The notes under the pieces were generated by a model. It had not been told where the DNA came from and ran no database searches. It saw nothing but the letters and a program-made list of their open reading frames with translations. A stretch of 64,000 nucleotides of DNA, taken from an uncultured Prevotella sp. GTDB lineage: Bacteria; Bacteroidota; Bacteroidia; Bacteroidales; Bacteroidaceae. The stretch spans positions 14,133-78,132 of the forward strand of contig CAKQSF010000008.1 of NCBI GenBank assembly GCA_934272845.1. The letters are read 5' to 3'. Positions 7,770-16,674 of the stretch are shown here, one piece after another (the stretch's first letter is position 1; every line of letters begins with the position of its first letter). Position numbers and translations under genes: made by a program.

Positions 7770-8630
7770 CTAAAGGTCAATGTGTGCCACTTCAATGTCT
7801 TCATGCAAGAACATTGCCGCGCACTCCTTAAAGCGTTCTGGTGACTCTGTCGTATAGTATTGTATCGTTCCACCCATGCTGCATCGTGCCGCCATGTCCG
7901 TATGACGTTTAAGATAATTATCTAATGATGCCGCCACATATTTGCCCTGCGGCACAATGGTGATGTTGGGTGGTGTGACTTTGCGTATGGCATTCATCAG
8001 TAATGGGTAGTGGGTACAGCCAAGTATAATGGTGTCTATCTGGGGATCTTTATCCAATAGTTGCATAATTCGTTTGCGAACAAAGAATTCTGCCCCCTCG
8101 CTTTCTGCCTCGCCAGCCTCTACTATTGCTGCCCACAGCGGACATGCTTGACCTGTTACGGTAATGTCGGGATGAAACTTTGCTATTTCCAATGTGTAAC
8201 TCTCTGAGCGTACAGTACCTTCTGTTGCTACAACACCTACGTGTCGTGACTTCGTAAGGCTTCCTATAACTTCCACAGTAGGGCGTATTACACCTAACAC
8301 CCTGTTGCCTCGCCAGCCTGATGCGGTGTTCATCTCAATGCCATATTTCTCCTTATTATATATAGGGAGATCATTCTGTTGTATTGAGCGTAAAGCCTTT
8401 GCTGATGCGGTGTTGCATCCGAGAATTACAAGGTGGCAGCCCATGTCAAACAGTCGCATGACAGCCTGACGCGTGAATTCATATACCACATCGAAAGAGC
8501 GTGAGCCGTAAGGTGCTCGCGCATTGTCGCCAAGGTATATGAAGTCGTGTTCAGGCAAACGTTGTCGTAGTTGTTGCAGGATTGTCAGTCCGCCATAGCC
8601 TGAGTCGAAGACACCGATAGGAGCATTCAT
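7770..8630 (-). CDS. murI: Glutamate racemase
   Basis: 286 residues. It interconverts L- and D-glutamate in the cytoplasm, supplying D-Glu for peptidoglycan. Both catalytic cysteines are visible: Cys72 in LGCNTAS and Cys205 in LGCTHYPLL; the N-terminal FDSGYGGL motif (Asp9) is intact. It is the last gene of the run from bamA through three Skp genes, and its ATG overlaps the preceding stop as ATGA. A terminator follows. Confidence 0.95.
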   Translation of the reverse strand: MNAPIGVFDSGYGGLTILQQLRQRLPEHDFIYLGDNARAPYGSRSFDVVYEFTRQAVMRLFDMGCHLVILGCNTASAKALRSIQQNDLPIYNKEKYGIEMNTASGWRGNRVLGVIRPTVEVIGSLTKSRHVGVVATEGTVRSESYTLEIAKFHPDITVTGQACPLWAAIVEAGEAESEGAEFFVRKRIMQLLDKDPQIDTIILGCTHYPLLMNAIRKVTPPNITIVPQGKYVAASLDNYLKRHTDMAARCSMGGTIQYYTTESPERFKECAAMFLHEDIEVAHIDL

Positions 8631-9133
8631 TTTGTTAACTCTAAGAGTTTAGGGGTTACATCTTCAGCAACAGATGGGGCAATGTATGGGCAAGCATCGC
8701 TATCTGTGTTAAGAATAACAATATAGCCACCTTGTTCGCCAGCCTTCTTAATGGCTTCCTTTACCTTTTCGTGCAGTGGAGCCATTGCCTCTTTCTCTGC
8801 CTGTGACATTAGTCTTTCTGATTCTTTCTTGAACTGTTCGTTTCGTTCAAGCATTGTCTGCAGGTCTGCTTGTCGCTTTTGGCGTATTGATTCGGCGAGT
8901 GAAGCCTGTTGGTCAAGGAACAATTCATACTTCTCGTTGAATTCCTTTTGGGCTGCACTCAGTTCATCAGCGTATTGTTTGCGCAGTTTATCCATGTTAG
9001 CAACCGTCACACTGTATGCCGGCATGGATTGCAGCACTTCCTTATAACTGAAAAAACCCACCTTTACGTTTTGTGCCATCGTTGTGAGGGCAGTAACGAG
9101 AAGGAGGGTTAGGGTTAAGATTGTTTTTTTCAT
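8627..9133 (-). CDS. OmpH/Skp-family periplasmic chaperone, paralogue 3
   Basis: 168 residues: signal peptide (to about 20, TTMAQ), then the OmpH start VKVGFFSYKEVLQSMPAY and a long charged coiled coil (about 45-125) before a C-terminal beta segment. Skp proteins hold unfolded outer-membrane proteins in the periplasm for delivery to BamA. It overlaps murI by 4 bases. It is the third of three tandem Skp-like genes and is divergent enough to have a distinct client range. Confidence 0.88.
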   Translation of the reverse strand: MKKTILTLTLLLVTALTTMAQNVKVGFFSYKEVLQSMPAYSVTVANMDKLRKQYADELSAAQKEFNEKYELFLDQQASLAESIRQKRQADLQTMLERNEQFKKESERLMSQAEKEAMAPLHEKVKEAIKKAGEQGGYIVILNTDSDACPYIAPSVAEDVTPKLLELTK

Positions 9134-9309
9134 GATTAGGTTGTTTAGTCGTTTTGTTGTTTAGGCGGCTAGTTGTTTAGAGGTTGGGTGGTTTTGTTAG
9201 TTATTTGGTTGTTAGGGAAGTTCTGATTTCTTTCCCCATATTAACTATGCCATTAAATAACTAACTAAATCGCTAAACCGCTAAACAACTATACTGCTAA
9301 ACACCGAAT
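9134..9309. repeat. Low-complexity inverted repeat of TTGTTTAG/CTAAACAA words
   Basis: The left arm (about 9138-9215) repeats TTGTTTAG-like words and the right arm (about 9250-9302) repeats CTAAACAA-like words, so the transcript could fold back. Similar words occur at 28322-28466 and 50672-50700. It separates two Skp genes. Confidence 0.5.
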
Positions 9310-9810
9310 TTACTTCAACTTATTGATCTCAGCCTTTACTTCAGATGTAACATCCTTTGAACTTGGACCAATGTAAAGGACAGCCCCTTGTTCGAAGATG
9401 TATGTGTACTGACCAGCCTTACCTACGTTCTGTATGGCAGTCATTACCTTCTGCTGTATAGGTTGGAATTTCTCTGCCTGCTGTTTCTGTAAGTTCTGCT
9501 GGTTCTGCTGAGCGGTCTGCTGTATCTTTGCATACATATCCTGTAGAGTCTTCTCCTGTTCCTGCTGTGCAGTAGCGCTCATCGTAGCCTTATTCTTATC
9601 ATATTCCTCGGCCTTACGCTGCAGTTCTTCTTGCATAGCCTTGAGGTCGTTGTCATACTGCTGTGCTATAGCCTGCAGTTCACCGTTAACCTTAGTAAGT
9701 TCAGGAAGGGTCTGCATGATGCTCTGTGTATCAACGTGACCGAACTTCTGAGCGTTTGCGCTGAGTGCCATAGCGAATACTGCAACGAGCGCAATGATTG
9801 TCTTTTTCAT
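9310..9810 (-). CDS. OmpH/Skp-family periplasmic chaperone, paralogue 2
   Basis: 166 residues: signal peptide cleaved after ALSANAQ, then KFGHVDTQSIMQTLPE, the conserved OmpH opening, and an extended glutamine-rich coiled coil (about 45-120). The C-terminal GPSSKDVTSEVKAEINKL matches the family. Predicted trimeric periplasmic holdase for outer-membrane proteins, second of three tandem copies. A 22-bp minisatellite lies directly upstream, so the gene may have its own leader rather than simple readthrough. Confidence 0.88.
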   Translation of the reverse strand: MKKTIIALVAVFAMALSANAQKFGHVDTQSIMQTLPELTKVNGELQAIAQQYDNDLKAMQEELQRKAEEYDKNKATMSATAQQEQEKTLQDMYAKIQQTAQQNQQNLQKQQAEKFQPIQQKVMTAIQNVGKAGQYTYIFEQGAVLYIGPSSKDVTSEVKAEINKLK

Positions 9811-9871
9811 TTTTGTTTTTTCTATTGTTTATGTTATTAATTATTTTTAATATTAAGCATGTGATATATCG

Positions 9872-10135
9872 GTGTTCAGCGTGCGACGTACTAATATTTA
9901 GCGTGCGATGTACTAATATTCAGCGTGCAATGTACTAATATTCAGCATGTGATGTACTAATATTCAGCGTGCAACGTACTAATATTCAGCGTGCGACGTA
10001 TCAATATTCAGCATGCAACGTATCAATATTCAGCGTGCAATGTACTAATATTCAGCATGCAACGTATCAATATTCAGCGTGCAATGTACTAATATTCAGC
10101 GTGCGACATACTAATATTCAGCGCATGATGTAAAA
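9872..10135. repeat. 22-bp minisatellite, 12 units
   Basis: Twelve consecutive 22-bp units of consensus ATATTCAGCGTGCAATGTAC plus TA, with variation mainly at the purine/pyrimidine positions of the second half (TGCGACG, TGCAATG, CATGCAACG). It fills the gap between two Skp genes. No coding potential. Confidence 0.9.
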
Positions 10136-10157
10136 ACATCAACACACAAGTAGGATG

Positions 10158-10664
10158 TTAGTATCCGAGTTTCTGTAGTACTTCGTTAGAGATGTCGATA
10201 CGTGGCGAAGCAAAGATGATGCCATTATCAGAGGCTCTATCTAACACCAGTTGATAGCCTCGCAATTCGGAAACCTCCTTAACAGCGTTGTATATTTCCT
10301 CTTGTATTGGTGACATAAGGCTTTCACGCTTCTTGAAAAGTTCGCCTTCTGGTCCGAAATATTTCTTCTTCAGGTCGGCGGCTTCCTTCTCTTTCTGCAT
10401 TATAGCCTCCTGCTTCTTCTGCTTTTGTTCCTGTGATAGGAATACTACTTCATTCTGATAGTTCTTATACATGGTAGAGGCTTCAGTGTTAAGTGCCTCC
10501 ACTTCCGCTTGCCAACGTTTAGAAACCTGTGTTAGTTGTTCGTTGGCACGCTCGTATGCTGGTATGTTCTTCAGTATGTACTCCATATCAATTAGAGCAT
10601 ACTTCTGTGCATTTGCTGCCATAGCCGCACACGCCACAATGAGTGTTAGGAAGAACTTTTTCAT
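10158..10664 (-). CDS. OmpH/Skp-family periplasmic chaperone, paralogue 1
   Basis: 168 residues: signal peptide (AAMAANAQ), then KYALIDMEYILKNIPAYERA and a long coiled coil rich in Lys, Gln and Glu (about 40-125). It is the copy immediately downstream of bamA, the standard Bacteroidetes position, and so probably the ancestral Skp that feeds BamA. A GC-rich hairpin (10687-10710) lies between the genes. Confidence 0.9.
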   Translation of the reverse strand: MKKFFLTLIVACAAMAANAQKYALIDMEYILKNIPAYERANEQLTQVSKRWQAEVEALNTEASTMYKNYQNEVVFLSQEQKQKKQEAIMQKEKEAADLKKKYFGPEGELFKKRESLMSPIQEEIYNAVKEVSELRGYQLVLDRASDNGIIFASPRIDISNEVLQKLGY

Positions 10665-10686
10665 AACTTAATATTTTTTCTGTTGT

Positions 10687-10710
10687 GGGTGGTGCTTTAT
10701 AGCGCCACCC
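10687..10710 (-). other. Hairpin between bamA and skp
   Basis: GGGTGGTGC paired with GCGCCACCC around a 6-base loop, with no T-run on the minus strand. More likely an mRNA-processing or partial-attenuation structure than a full terminator. Confidence 0.4.
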
Positions 10711-10733
10711 CTTAAATTATGTTTTATGTAATT

Positions 10734-13355
10734 TTAGAACTCCTGACCGAGTATGAAGTGGAAGTTGCTTCCGCCTTTTGTTCCGTACACTTTGTCGAAG
10801 CCGTATGCCCAGTCAAGACCCATAAGTCCTACCATTGGAAGGTAGATGCGAACGCCGAAGCCTGCGGAACGTTTCATGTCGAATGGGTTGAAGTTCTTGG
10901 TGTCGTTCCACGCATTACCAGCCTCTGCAAAGCCCAGACCATAGATGGTAGTGTTTCCGAGCATGAATGGATAACGCAGTTCGAGAGAGAATCTGTCATA
11001 GGCGTAGCCAGAATATCCGTATGGAGTGAGCGAGCCATTCTCATAACCTCTCAGTCCGATGGTCTCCTCTGCGTAACTGCTTGAGTAGCCTGACATACCG
11101 TCACCACCCATATAGAACGTTTCAAACGGAGACTTGTTGTACTTGTTGTATGAACCGAGGATACCCATTTCAACACGTGTCATGAGCACGAAACACTTCG
11201 TTGCGCTTGAGAGTGCGGTGTAGGTCTTTGATTTAAACTTCCACTTGTGGTACTCAATCCATCGATATTTCTCCTGTTGTTCTTCAGCATATGTTGCTGA
11301 CTGCGAGTTCGTGGCAAGGTGTTCATAGTCCTTGTTGTTGAATAAAGACCATGGTGGAGTAGCCGTTACGGAAAGTTCGAACGATGAACCGCTACGTGGG
11401 AACATTGGGTTGTCCGTTGAAGAACGAGCCAATGTCAATCCAAGGTTAAGGTTGTTACAGTTACCGTTGCTTACGAGGAAGTAGTTCCAGTTCTTCAGTA
11501 TGTAACGTGTGTATGATAGGTTTGCCGTCAGTGTGAAGTAGTCATCAGGCCAACGTAGTCGTTTACCCCAACCTATTGAACCGCCAAGTAACTGTACGTA
11601 CTTGTCAGGGTCATAGTAATTCTCGTAGTTTGAGTAATTGTATGATGACCCGTAACCACCATAGTAGTAACTATAGTTATTGTACCAACTTGAGTTATAG
11701 TAGTTCGAGTTTACGTCTGTCTGCTTAGAGTAGAACACTCCAACGCTGAATTGTATTGGCCTCTTTCCTCCAAACCATGCAGTGGAGTAGGAAATGTTGT
11801 AAGACTGATAGTAAGTACCGTTAGTCTGTGCACCTATAGACAGTGTCTCGCCATCGCCTACAGGTAGTATTCCGCGGTGTTCCTTATTCTTGTTGAATAG
11901 GTTTGCCATAGAGAAGTTGTTGAGTTTTAGTCCTATTCTTCCTATGACACCCGTCTGTCCCCAGCCCAGTGAGAACTCAATCTGGTCGTTAGACTTCTGC
12001 TCTAATGGCCAGTTGATGTCCACAGTTCCGTCTTCAGCGTTAGGTTTAATGTCTGGTTGTACCTTCTCTTGGTCAAAGTGTCCCATTGATGCGATCTCTC
12101 GTGCAGAACGCATTAAGGCATCTTTAGAGAACAAGTCACCCGGTTTAACGCGCAGTTCGCGACGTACGACCTTTTCGTACAGACGTGTATTACCAGAAAT
12201 GCGAACATGTGAGATGTGTGCCTGTGGTCCTTCCACCACGCGTATCTCCACGTCAATGCTGTCGTCGACTACGTTAATCTCTATAGGTTGTATGTCGCAG
12301 AACAGGTATCCATGGTTCCAGTAAAGGTTACCTACGGCATCTTCATCCTCTTTCAGACGTTTGTTGAGTAACACCTTATTATATATGTCACCCTTTTTCA
12401 TATTCAAACTTCTTGTGAGCGCAGCGGTCTGGTAAACAGTATTACCTGCCCACGTAATGTTTCGCAGATAATATTTTTTACCTTCATATACCTTGAAATA
12501 CACGTTCACGTGTCTATCGTCATAGAACGAAGTGCTGTCTGCTTCGATGATAGCGTCACGATAACCCAGTTCGTTATATTTCTCTATGAGTTTCTCTTTT
12601 GCTTCATCGTATCGCTCAGGGGTAAACTTCTTTTTCTTGAATATATTGTTGAGTTTGTTTACCTCGTAGAGGTCTCCCAGAGCGCCCTTTTTGAACATTG
12701 TGCCTTTCAGCGTTTTCTCCTTAATTTCTTTCGCGCCATCAATGACAATGTGCTTAATCTTCGTTTTCTGCTTCTTGTCCACTTCAACATCGAGTATGAC
12801 ATGGTTTTTCTCCATGACGTCATCACGTTGTCTTATGTTGACCTCTGCGTTTTTGAATCCTTTGCCTTCAAAATAACGTTGTGCCAAGACAGTAGCACGT
12901 TTAATCATGTTAGGCGTGATCTGCGATCCTTTCAGCAGTCCGAGTTTCTGCTCCATGTCAGTTCGCTCGCTCTTTTTCTTCAGTCCGTAGAAGTTAATAG
13001 CGCTTACTCGCGGTCTTGTTTTGAGGTATATGTGCAGATAAATAGAGTCCATAACGATGGAGTCTGCTGCTATTTTAACTTCAGAGAACAGCCCGTGCTT
13101 CCAGTATCTCTTTACGGCATCTGTAATCTCGCTACCAGGCACACTGATTTCTTGGCCAACTGCCAGTCCAGATATGTTTGTAAGCGTACTTTCTTCATAT
13201 CCGTCCACACCGCTGGCTCGCAGTGCTGCTATTGTACACATCTTAACCTTAGAGGCGTATGATATGTCTGGGTTTATAATTTTCTCCTGAGCCATAGCCA
13301 TGCCAGTGCATAGCATTAGCGCAAGCGTTATGACAAAGTGTCTTTTTGAAAGCAT
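10734..13355 (-). CDS. bamA: Outer-membrane protein assembly factor BamA
   Basis: About 873 residues: signal peptide (to GMAMAQ), POTRA repeats over roughly residues 25-420 with several GxxxxNxxxx-type strands, then a 16-strand barrel ending in FHFILGQEF with the terminal aromatic typical of outer-membrane proteins. It is the core of the BAM complex. I chose ATG 13353-13355 because signal-peptide features begin there; a GTG at 13374-13376 that overlaps the uppS stop would add seven residues. The Tyr/Asn/Ser-rich insert near 11630-11710 is an extracellular loop. It sits between uppS and three Skp genes. Confidence 0.95.
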   Translation of the reverse strand: MLSKRHFVITLALMLCTGMAMAQEKIINPDISYASKVKMCTIAALRASGVDGYEESTLTNISGLAVGQEISVPGSEITDAVKRYWKHGLFSEVKIAADSIVMDSIYLHIYLKTRPRVSAINFYGLKKKSERTDMEQKLGLLKGSQITPNMIKRATVLAQRYFEGKGFKNAEVNIRQRDDVMEKNHVILDVEVDKKQKTKIKHIVIDGAKEIKEKTLKGTMFKKGALGDLYEVNKLNNIFKKKKFTPERYDEAKEKLIEKYNELGYRDAIIEADSTSFYDDRHVNVYFKVYEGKKYYLRNITWAGNTVYQTAALTRSLNMKKGDIYNKVLLNKRLKEDEDAVGNLYWNHGYLFCDIQPIEINVVDDSIDVEIRVVEGPQAHISHVRISGNTRLYEKVVRRELRVKPGDLFSKDALMRSAREIASMGHFDQEKVQPDIKPNAEDGTVDINWPLEQKSNDQIEFSLGWGQTGVIGRIGLKLNNFSMANLFNKNKEHRGILPVGDGETLSIGAQTNGTYYQSYNISYSTAWFGGKRPIQFSVGVFYSKQTDVNSNYYNSSWYNNYSYYYGGYGSSYNYSNYENYYDPDKYVQLLGGSIGWGKRLRWPDDYFTLTANLSYTRYILKNWNYFLVSNGNCNNLNLGLTLARSSTDNPMFPRSGSSFELSVTATPPWSLFNNKDYEHLATNSQSATYAEEQQEKYRWIEYHKWKFKSKTYTALSSATKCFVLMTRVEMGILGSYNKYNKSPFETFYMGGDGMSGYSSSYAEETIGLRGYENGSLTPYGYSGYAYDRFSLELRYPFMLGNTTIYGLGFAEAGNAWNDTKNFNPFDMKRSAGFGVRIYLPMVGLMGLDWAYGFDKVYGTKGGSNFHFILGQEF

Positions 13356-13372
13356 ATTGTGTTTTTGAAATC

Positions 13373-14122
13373 TCACTTCTGTGTTGCGTTATTTTCTGCT
13401 TCTGCCTCTATCTGAGCCTCTGTTTTTCCGAATCGTCTTTGTTTAGACTGATAACTCTCTATAGCCTTCACCAGGTCGTCCTTGCAGAAGTCTGGCCAAT
13501 ATACTGGAGTAAAATAGAGTTCAGAGTATGCTATCTGCCATAGCAGGTAGTTAGATACTCGCAGTTCGCCTCCTGTTCGTATCAGCAGGTCCGGGTCAGG
13601 CATGAAAGCCGTTGTCATGTGTGCGGAGAGTGTGTCTTCGTTAATATCCTCTGGGTTCATCTCACCGTTCTTCACCTTTTCTGCAATTAGTTTTGTAGCG
13701 TTAGATATTTCCCAACGTGAAGAGTAACTCAGAGCCATGACTACTGTCATGCGGTCGTATGATGCAGTATGTTCCTCCGTGTATTTCAGTCGGTCTTGCA
13801 CAGCCTGTGGCATGCGTGAGCGGTCTCCGATGACGCGGAAGCGTACATTATTCTTGTCGAATAACTCAGTGGTAAGGTTCTTCAGTACCAGGTCCATTAG
13901 AGCCGTAACCTCCTCTACTGGTCTGTTCCAGTTTTCTGTAGAGAAGGCATAGAGTGTAAGGTACTTAACGCCGAGACGCACGCAGTCCGCTGTAATCTGG
14001 CGTATAGTGTCAGTACCGGCAGAGTGTCCGTAACTACGTGGTTTTCCACGTTCTGTGGCCCAGCGCCCATTGCCATCCATTATGATGGCTATATGCTGTG
14101 GAATTCTGTTTGGATCTATCAT
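13373..14122 (-). CDS. uppS: Isoprenyl transferase (undecaprenyl diphosphate synthase)
   Basis: 249 residues. It condenses IPP units onto FPP in cis to make the C55 lipid carrier for peptidoglycan and O-antigen. Catalytic Asp16 in IIMDGNGRW, the YGHSAG motif and [11 protein letters not shown] are intact, as is [15 protein letters not shown] near the C-terminus. Its ATG follows the stop of the DUF6089 gene directly and its stop touches the bamA leader, so it is tightly cotranscribed. Confidence 0.96.
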   Translation of the reverse strand: MIDPNRIPQHIAIIMDGNGRWATERGKPRSYGHSAGTDTIRQITADCVRLGVKYLTLYAFSTENWNRPVEEVTALMDLVLKNLTTELFDKNNVRFRVIGDRSRMPQAVQDRLKYTEEHTASYDRMTVVMALSYSSRWEISNATKLIAEKVKNGEMNPEDINEDTLSAHMTTAFMPDPDLLIRTGGELRVSNYLLWQIAYSELYFTPVYWPDFCKDDLVKAIESYQSKQRRFGKTEAQIEAEAENNATQK

Positions 14123-14863
14123 TTATCTTTCTTTTTGGCAATTTGGACATTTAGGAGAGAAACTGTATGTTACTGCGAACATCAGTGTAGAGTAGCAGTC
14201 GGTGTTTTTAAATAATCCTGAACTGCCTATGCGGTATGGGTCTTTTACCCCATCGATATAGTCACTGAATGAGAAGTGCATCTGCCAGTCGAGTGAGAGG
14301 TTTAGTCTGTCTCCCATTCTGTATTTTACGCCTACTCCCAGCGGTACGTTCCCCGTTATGATGCTTTTAGATGTACTGTGGTTTCCACCTTGTCCGTAGT
14401 CCCATGTACCGTTTTTACTTTTTACGTAGGTCATACCTATACCTAATGATATGAATGGTGTGCATCTTTTTGCGCCTCGGTATTCGTGTCCGGTGCCGTA
14501 GGGGAGGAAGTTGTATTCGTATGTGGCAGAAAGGTCTCCCAGTGTATTCTTGAATGAATATCCGTAAGGTGTGATGTCTGGGTAATAAGTAGATGTATTC
14601 TTAACGTCTCCTTTTACTTGCGTGTACATTCCAGCCACTCTAACCGCCATGTATGGGTTCATGATAGCCCTGAAGACTACTGCTCCCGATGGTTGCATGC
14701 TTTTAAACAACCCGTCGCTAAAGTCGCCTTGATAAGCCGTGGCACCCACGCCTGCGCCTATCTCCATGCGATACTCTACATCGTTTTGCGCAGCCACATT
14801 GGTGGTTGTGCCAAACAGTGCCAGTATTGCTATTATGAGCAGTATCGTGGGGTTATGTCTCAT
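14123..14863 (-). CDS. DUF6089-type outer-membrane beta-barrel protein
   Basis: 246 residues: signal peptide (FGTTTNVAAQ), then alternating beta strands with Gly/Tyr/Phe (GAGVGATAYQGDF, FISLGIGMTYVKSK) and a C-terminal KCPNCQKER tail. It matches the DUF6089 barrel commonly encoded beside uppS and bamA in Bacteroidetes. The function is not established; the fixed neighbourhood suggests a role in outer-membrane assembly or stability. The ORF ends directly before the uppS ATG. Confidence 0.75.
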   Translation of the reverse strand: MRHNPTILLIIAILALFGTTTNVAAQNDVEYRMEIGAGVGATAYQGDFSDGLFKSMQPSGAVVFRAIMNPYMAVRVAGMYTQVKGDVKNTSTYYPDITPYGYSFKNTLGDLSATYEYNFLPYGTGHEYRGAKRCTPFISLGIGMTYVKSKNGTWDYGQGGNHSTSKSIITGNVPLGVGVKYRMGDRLNLSLDWQMHFSFSDYIDGVKDPYRIGSSGLFKNTDCYSTLMFAVTYSFSPKCPNCQKER

Positions 14864-14885
14864 TATTCTTTATGGTATGTTTTTA

Positions 14886-16316
14886 TTACTTTTTCTTCCA
14901 AAGAACGCTGTTCTTCTTACCTTTCCATATTACGCATTGAGCATCGGGCTCTGTAGCGTCAGGTTTTGTTGCTATTATGTATATGAAGCCTTTACCATCA
15001 GCCACAATAGTGCTACAGGTGCATCCTGCTACGTTTTGTGGTGTTGTCATACCGCTTTGTTTGTGCCATGTAGCACCGTAGTCAGGAGAGAAGTACATTG
15101 TAGGCATGCTCTTCTCGCTGTTGTTTAAAGCCGTGTCGCCAAGGAGAACAATGCCGTCAGCATATGCTGTTACAGATATGTTCTTTATTTGTGGCAGTCG
15201 GTAAGTTTTGTTCTCATCAGCCACGTTAGTGTATGTCCATGTCTGTGACAGGTCAGGATCTACCACTTTGTTCCATACTACAGCCGTATTTGCCGTCTCG
15301 CCCGTGTTGTTGTCGGCCTTGCGTCCTATCACTGTTACGCGTTGTATCTCGCTGTTAGTTTTTGTTGTGCTAGCCAATAGTGTTATGTCAGCCACTGGCA
15401 GATTCTGTGTATTGTCCACGTATTGTGTGCTCTCCATAGCGTCAGGTGTCCATGTTGCGCCATTGTCGGTAGATACCATGATGCTTCCATCGTTGGCAGT
15501 GGCGTACATTTCGCCCTTGCATCCTCCGATGATATTCTTTAGAGCGGTATTAGGCGTAATGGTGGTCCATTGTTCACCGTCTGTAGAATAGAAGATTATG
15601 CCGTCAGCGTATACTGTCAGTACATCGTTAATGGTGGTGATAGACGCTGTGTTCATTGCGTTAGCAGTAGGCAGTGTGCATTCGCTCCATGAAGAGCCAT
15701 CTGTTGTTGCAAGCAGTTTTGTGTTGCCAGCGGCATCATTACCGAGAATAAACACCTTTTCGCCAGCCTTTGCCGCCTTCATGCTTGTGAAAGAGGCTAT
15801 AGTTTGTTCTACAGGCATGCGTTTCCATGAGAAGGAGTCAGCGTACTCGTTGTGGCGTACAATGTTGACTTTATAGTCCGCGGTGTTTAATCCGTCGCTT
15901 GACACCACGCGCAGGGTGCGTTCTGTAGAGAGGTCAACAGAGTCTGCTGATGAATAATATGTCCATTGTTCGTCATTAGTATTCTTGAACAGTGCGATGC
16001 CGTTGTTTTTTGTTGCTACGGTCACGAGGACGCGTGAAAGGTCAGTCCCCACTGATAGTGAGTCCTCGTTATATATGCGTTTGTTTACTTGGTCAATAAA
16101 TACAGGTATTGTTGATGCGGAGTATGTGTATGAATATGTGCTGTCTCTCAGTCCGTCATACGATTTAACTGTACGATAGCACCTTACCGTACCGAGCGTG
16201 AATGTGGTTACGGCTGTGTCGTCATACGTTACGGTCTCATTGTCGTCGCTAAGACAGGAGGTAAAAAGGCATATCACAGCGAGCATGATAGCCGACAGTG
16301 TTATTTTTGATGTCAT
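14886..16316 (-). CDS. DUF6242-type lipoprotein with beta-propeller repeats
   Basis: 476 residues. The lipobox LFTSC (Cys at 21) marks it as a lipoprotein. The C-terminal two-thirds contains sialidase/BNR-like blades (LATTDGSSWSECTLP, MVSTDNGATWTPDA, YFSPDYGATWHK), suggesting a propeller. I recognise it as the Prevotella DUF6242 type; function unknown. It opens the envelope run, ends 22 bases before the DUF6089 gene, and has a TAATTTTG -7 box upstream. Confidence 0.7.
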   Translation of the reverse strand: MTSKITLSAIMLAVICLFTSCLSDDNETVTYDDTAVTTFTLGTVRCYRTVKSYDGLRDSTYSYTYSASTIPVFIDQVNKRIYNEDSLSVGTDLSRVLVTVATKNNGIALFKNTNDEQWTYYSSADSVDLSTERTLRVVSSDGLNTADYKVNIVRHNEYADSFSWKRMPVEQTIASFTSMKAAKAGEKVFILGNDAAGNTKLLATTDGSSWSECTLPTANAMNTASITTINDVLTVYADGIIFYSTDGEQWTTITPNTALKNIIGGCKGEMYATANDGSIMVSTDNGATWTPDAMESTQYVDNTQNLPVADITLLASTTKTNSEIQRVTVIGRKADNNTGETANTAVVWNKVVDPDLSQTWTYTNVADENKTYRLPQIKNISVTAYADGIVLLGDTALNNSEKSMPTMYFSPDYGATWHKQSGMTTPQNVAGCTCSTIVADGKGFIYIIATKPDATEPDAQCVIWKGKKNSVLWKKK

Positions 16317-16346
16317 CAGTCTATTTATAAATTTCGAAATCGCTTA

Positions 16347-16354
16347 CAAAATTA
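16347..16354 (-). promoter_or_regulatory. -7 promoter element of the DUF6242 gene
   Basis: TAATTTTG on the minus strand, 30 bases before the ATG; the -33 element is weak. It probably drives the whole 16.3-7.7 kb envelope run. Confidence 0.5.
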
Positions 16355-16428
16355 ATCATAAAATCTTAATTTCCGCACTTTTTACTCATTTTATTATAAT
16401 AATTTAATAGTGGGCGTTGTTCATCGTG

Positions 16429-16471
16429 AAAAAAAAGGCAACGGTGTACGCCATTCGCATGGAGCACACCG
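16429..16471 (-). terminator. Terminator after the AraC/propeller regulator
   Basis: Stem ACGGTGT/ACACCGT with an inner CCAT/ATGG helix; on the minus strand it is followed by TGCCTTTTTTTT. It lies 200 bases after the regulator stop. Confidence 0.7.
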
Positions 16472-16562
16472 TCTATTGTTTAGGTCAATAATCTTTTGTT
16501 TTATGTATTACGAATGATGAGTATTTTTTACTTATCTTTTTGCTAAAAAATATTGAGAAAAT

Positions 16563-16657
16563 TGTGTAGGCTTGTAATTAGGTAGTGATTACAGTGTAAT
16601 TAAGGCCTGATTACAATGTAATTAGGTAGTGATTACAATGTAATTTGGGCCTGATTA
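16563..16657. repeat. 22-bp periodic array (ATTAC type), 4 units
   Basis: Units at 16585, 16607 and 16629 each read TGATTACARTGTAATT followed by AAGGCC, AGGTAG or TGGGCC, plus partial units on either side. Each core (ATTACANTGTAAT) is a perfect palindrome. The array lies between the regulator stop and its terminator. Confidence 0.8.
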
Positions 16658-16674
16658 CTAGCCTCTATGGTAAC

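Noticed and set aside
7643..7873. 76-codon minus-strand frame overlapping the murI end
   Set aside because: It covers the murI terminator hairpin and the 3' end of murI in another frame, so it is a shadow.
9872..10135. CRISPR array
   Set aside because: Repeat units are contiguous 22-bp copies without unique spacers, and no cas genes are present.
12510..13262. 250-codon plus-strand frame
   Set aside because: Antisense to the POTRA-coding part of bamA; composition is a reverse-complement artefact.
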